Assembly (NCBI GenBank): GCA_014534415.1
Contig: JACVRM010000117.1
Span: forward strand, 1-6,754
DNA: 6,754 nucleotides
Direction: 5' to 3'
Source: Thermoleophilia bacterium
GTDB taxonomy: Bacteria; Actinomycetota; Thermoleophilia; Gaiellales; Gaiellaceae
Below the pieces are notes generated by a model. It was not told the origin of the DNA and searched no databases. It was given only the letters and a program-made list of their open reading frames with translations. Position 1 is the first letter of the stretch; the number at the start of each line of letters is the position of its first letter. A program made the translations under genes and the position numbers. Below, one piece after another: positions 6,203-6,754 of the stretch.

Positions 6203-6754
6203 TTATTCGACGAGCCCGATCACGCGGACGCCGAAGTCGGGCCCGTCGCTCCTGTCGGACTCGATGCCTTCCCAGGTCACACGAGTGAACTGGCCGCGGA
6301 GCTTGCTGTTGCTGCCGCTTACTACTGATTCTGTGATGACGAAGCCGACCCAGCCGATGATGTCGTACTGGGCTGTCGATCCGCTGCGCTTGATCGGTGG
6401 CCGGTAGACGGGTAGGAGAATCTCGTCGCCGACGCGCAGTTGCAGCGCTTCCTGGAAATGCGACGAGTTGAATTCCGCCGACGGAACCGAGTCGTAAACG
6501 CCGACCGGCATGTAGTCGTCGTAGCCGTTCGCCATCCAGTCGGCGACCTTCTTTGCACCCTCGTTGCCGCTCGATCCCTGCATCAGGTTGAGCAGTCCGA
6601 AGGCGCCTGCTGCGTCGCTGCCGCCTGGGGCATGCCGGTCCTCGAGCGTCAGCTGAGTGTCCTCGCGGAAGCAGGGAAGCGGCTTGCACTGCAGCATCGG
6701 GTGCTTCTCGCTGACGGTGATCGGCGCCACGTAGCGCGCCTTGCCGGGAATCGA
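6203..6754 (-). CDS. TadE/TadG-like pilus-associated protein, C-terminal fragment (5' end outside window)
   Basis: The frame is open from the right edge to a TAA at 6203-6205, giving 183 residues with no start visible. No enzymatic motif is seen. The fragment contains a CKPLPCF cysteine pair (Cys codons at 6687-6689 and 6672-6674), which suggests an extracytoplasmic disulfide or metal site. It then has a Gly/Ser-rich stretch, MANGYDDYMPVGVYDSVP, EFNSSHFQEALQLRVGDEIL, and a closing IIGWVGFVIT...QFTRVTWEG...DFGVRVIGLVE. This pattern is how I remember the C-terminal half of TadG-like proteins (N-terminal TadE-type helix, PF13400 class) next to cpaB in Thermoleophilia; that match is from memory and was not searched. 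Its position directly before cpaB supports a pilus role. Its G+C (about 55-62% in sampled 60-base blocks) is lower than that of the genes downstream. A GTG at 6730 is an internal codon, not a convincing start. The family call is moderate; the gene itself is clear. Confidence 0.68.
   Translation of the reverse strand, partial: SIPGKARYVAPITVSEKHPMLQCKPLPCFREDTQLTLEDRHAPGGSDAAGAFGLLNLMQGSSGNEGAKKVADWMANGYDDYMPVGVYDSVPSAEFNSSHFQEALQLRVGDEILLPVYRPPIKRSGSTAQYDIIGWVGFVITESVVSGSNSKLRGQFTRVTWEGIESDRSDGPDFGVRVIGLVE

Noticed and set aside
5790..6689. Minus-strand open frame of 299 codons across cpaB and the TadG-like gene
   Set aside because: Arg-rich translation in a shifted frame. The CpaB and TadG-like frames over the same bases show family motifs.
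1..6754. Promoters, terminators, tRNA/rRNA, CRISPR arrays, insertion sequences
   Set aside because: The window is almost entirely coding with gaps of at most 27 nt. No stem-loop with a T-run, no repeat array and no transposase was seen.

Overview
This window is part of a tad (tight adherence, Flp-type) pilus assembly operon. All six supported genes lie on the minus strand and are transcribed from right to left. High G+C content (roughly 70-80% in the sampled gene bodies), actinobacterial-looking protein sequences and the absence of a secretin gene (cpaC/rcpA) between cpaB and cpaE point to a single-membrane, high-GC actinobacterium. The sequences look to me most like class Thermoleophilia (Gaiellales/Solirubrobacterales), but that lineage is an inference from memory, not from a search.

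Layout in transcription order: (1) 6754-6203, the C-terminal part of a TadE/TadG-like protein, cut by the right edge. (2) 6175-5369, CpaB/RcpC, a membrane-anchored SAF-domain protein. (3) 5372-4188, CpaE/TadZ, a ParA/MinD-type ATPase with a degenerate receiver-like N-terminus. (4) 4187-2751, TadA/CpaF, the secretion ATPase, with all its key motifs intact. (5) 2751-883, a 622-residue fusion of a secreted von Willebrand factor A (VWA) domain to a TadB-type inner-membrane platform protein. (6) 878-1, TadC, the second platform protein, missing only its last residues at the left edge. The genes are tightly packed: junctions are 27 nt, ATGA overlap, TAG|ATG abutting, TGATG overlap and 4 nt. No intergenic stretch exceeds 30 nt, and no promoter, terminator, RNA gene, mobile element or repeat array was seen. 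The operon starts upstream of (to the right of) the window.

Expected joint function, from what is known of Tad systems: TadA hydrolyses ATP and drives TadB and TadC in the membrane to extract pilins and build the filament. CpaE/TadZ positions the machine, CpaB sits on the outer face of the membrane, and TadE/TadG-like proteins are pseudopilin-like or surface components. The pilin, the prepilin peptidase and any regulators are outside the window.

The least ordinary element is the VWA-TadB fusion. It carries a complete MIDAS metal-binding set (D78-x-S80-x-S82, T145, D173) behind a signal peptide, so a possible adhesion or protein-binding domain is covalently attached, on the outside of the cell, to the pilus motor platform. 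I found no evidence of a wholly new system. This is a known machine with a lineage-specific architecture.
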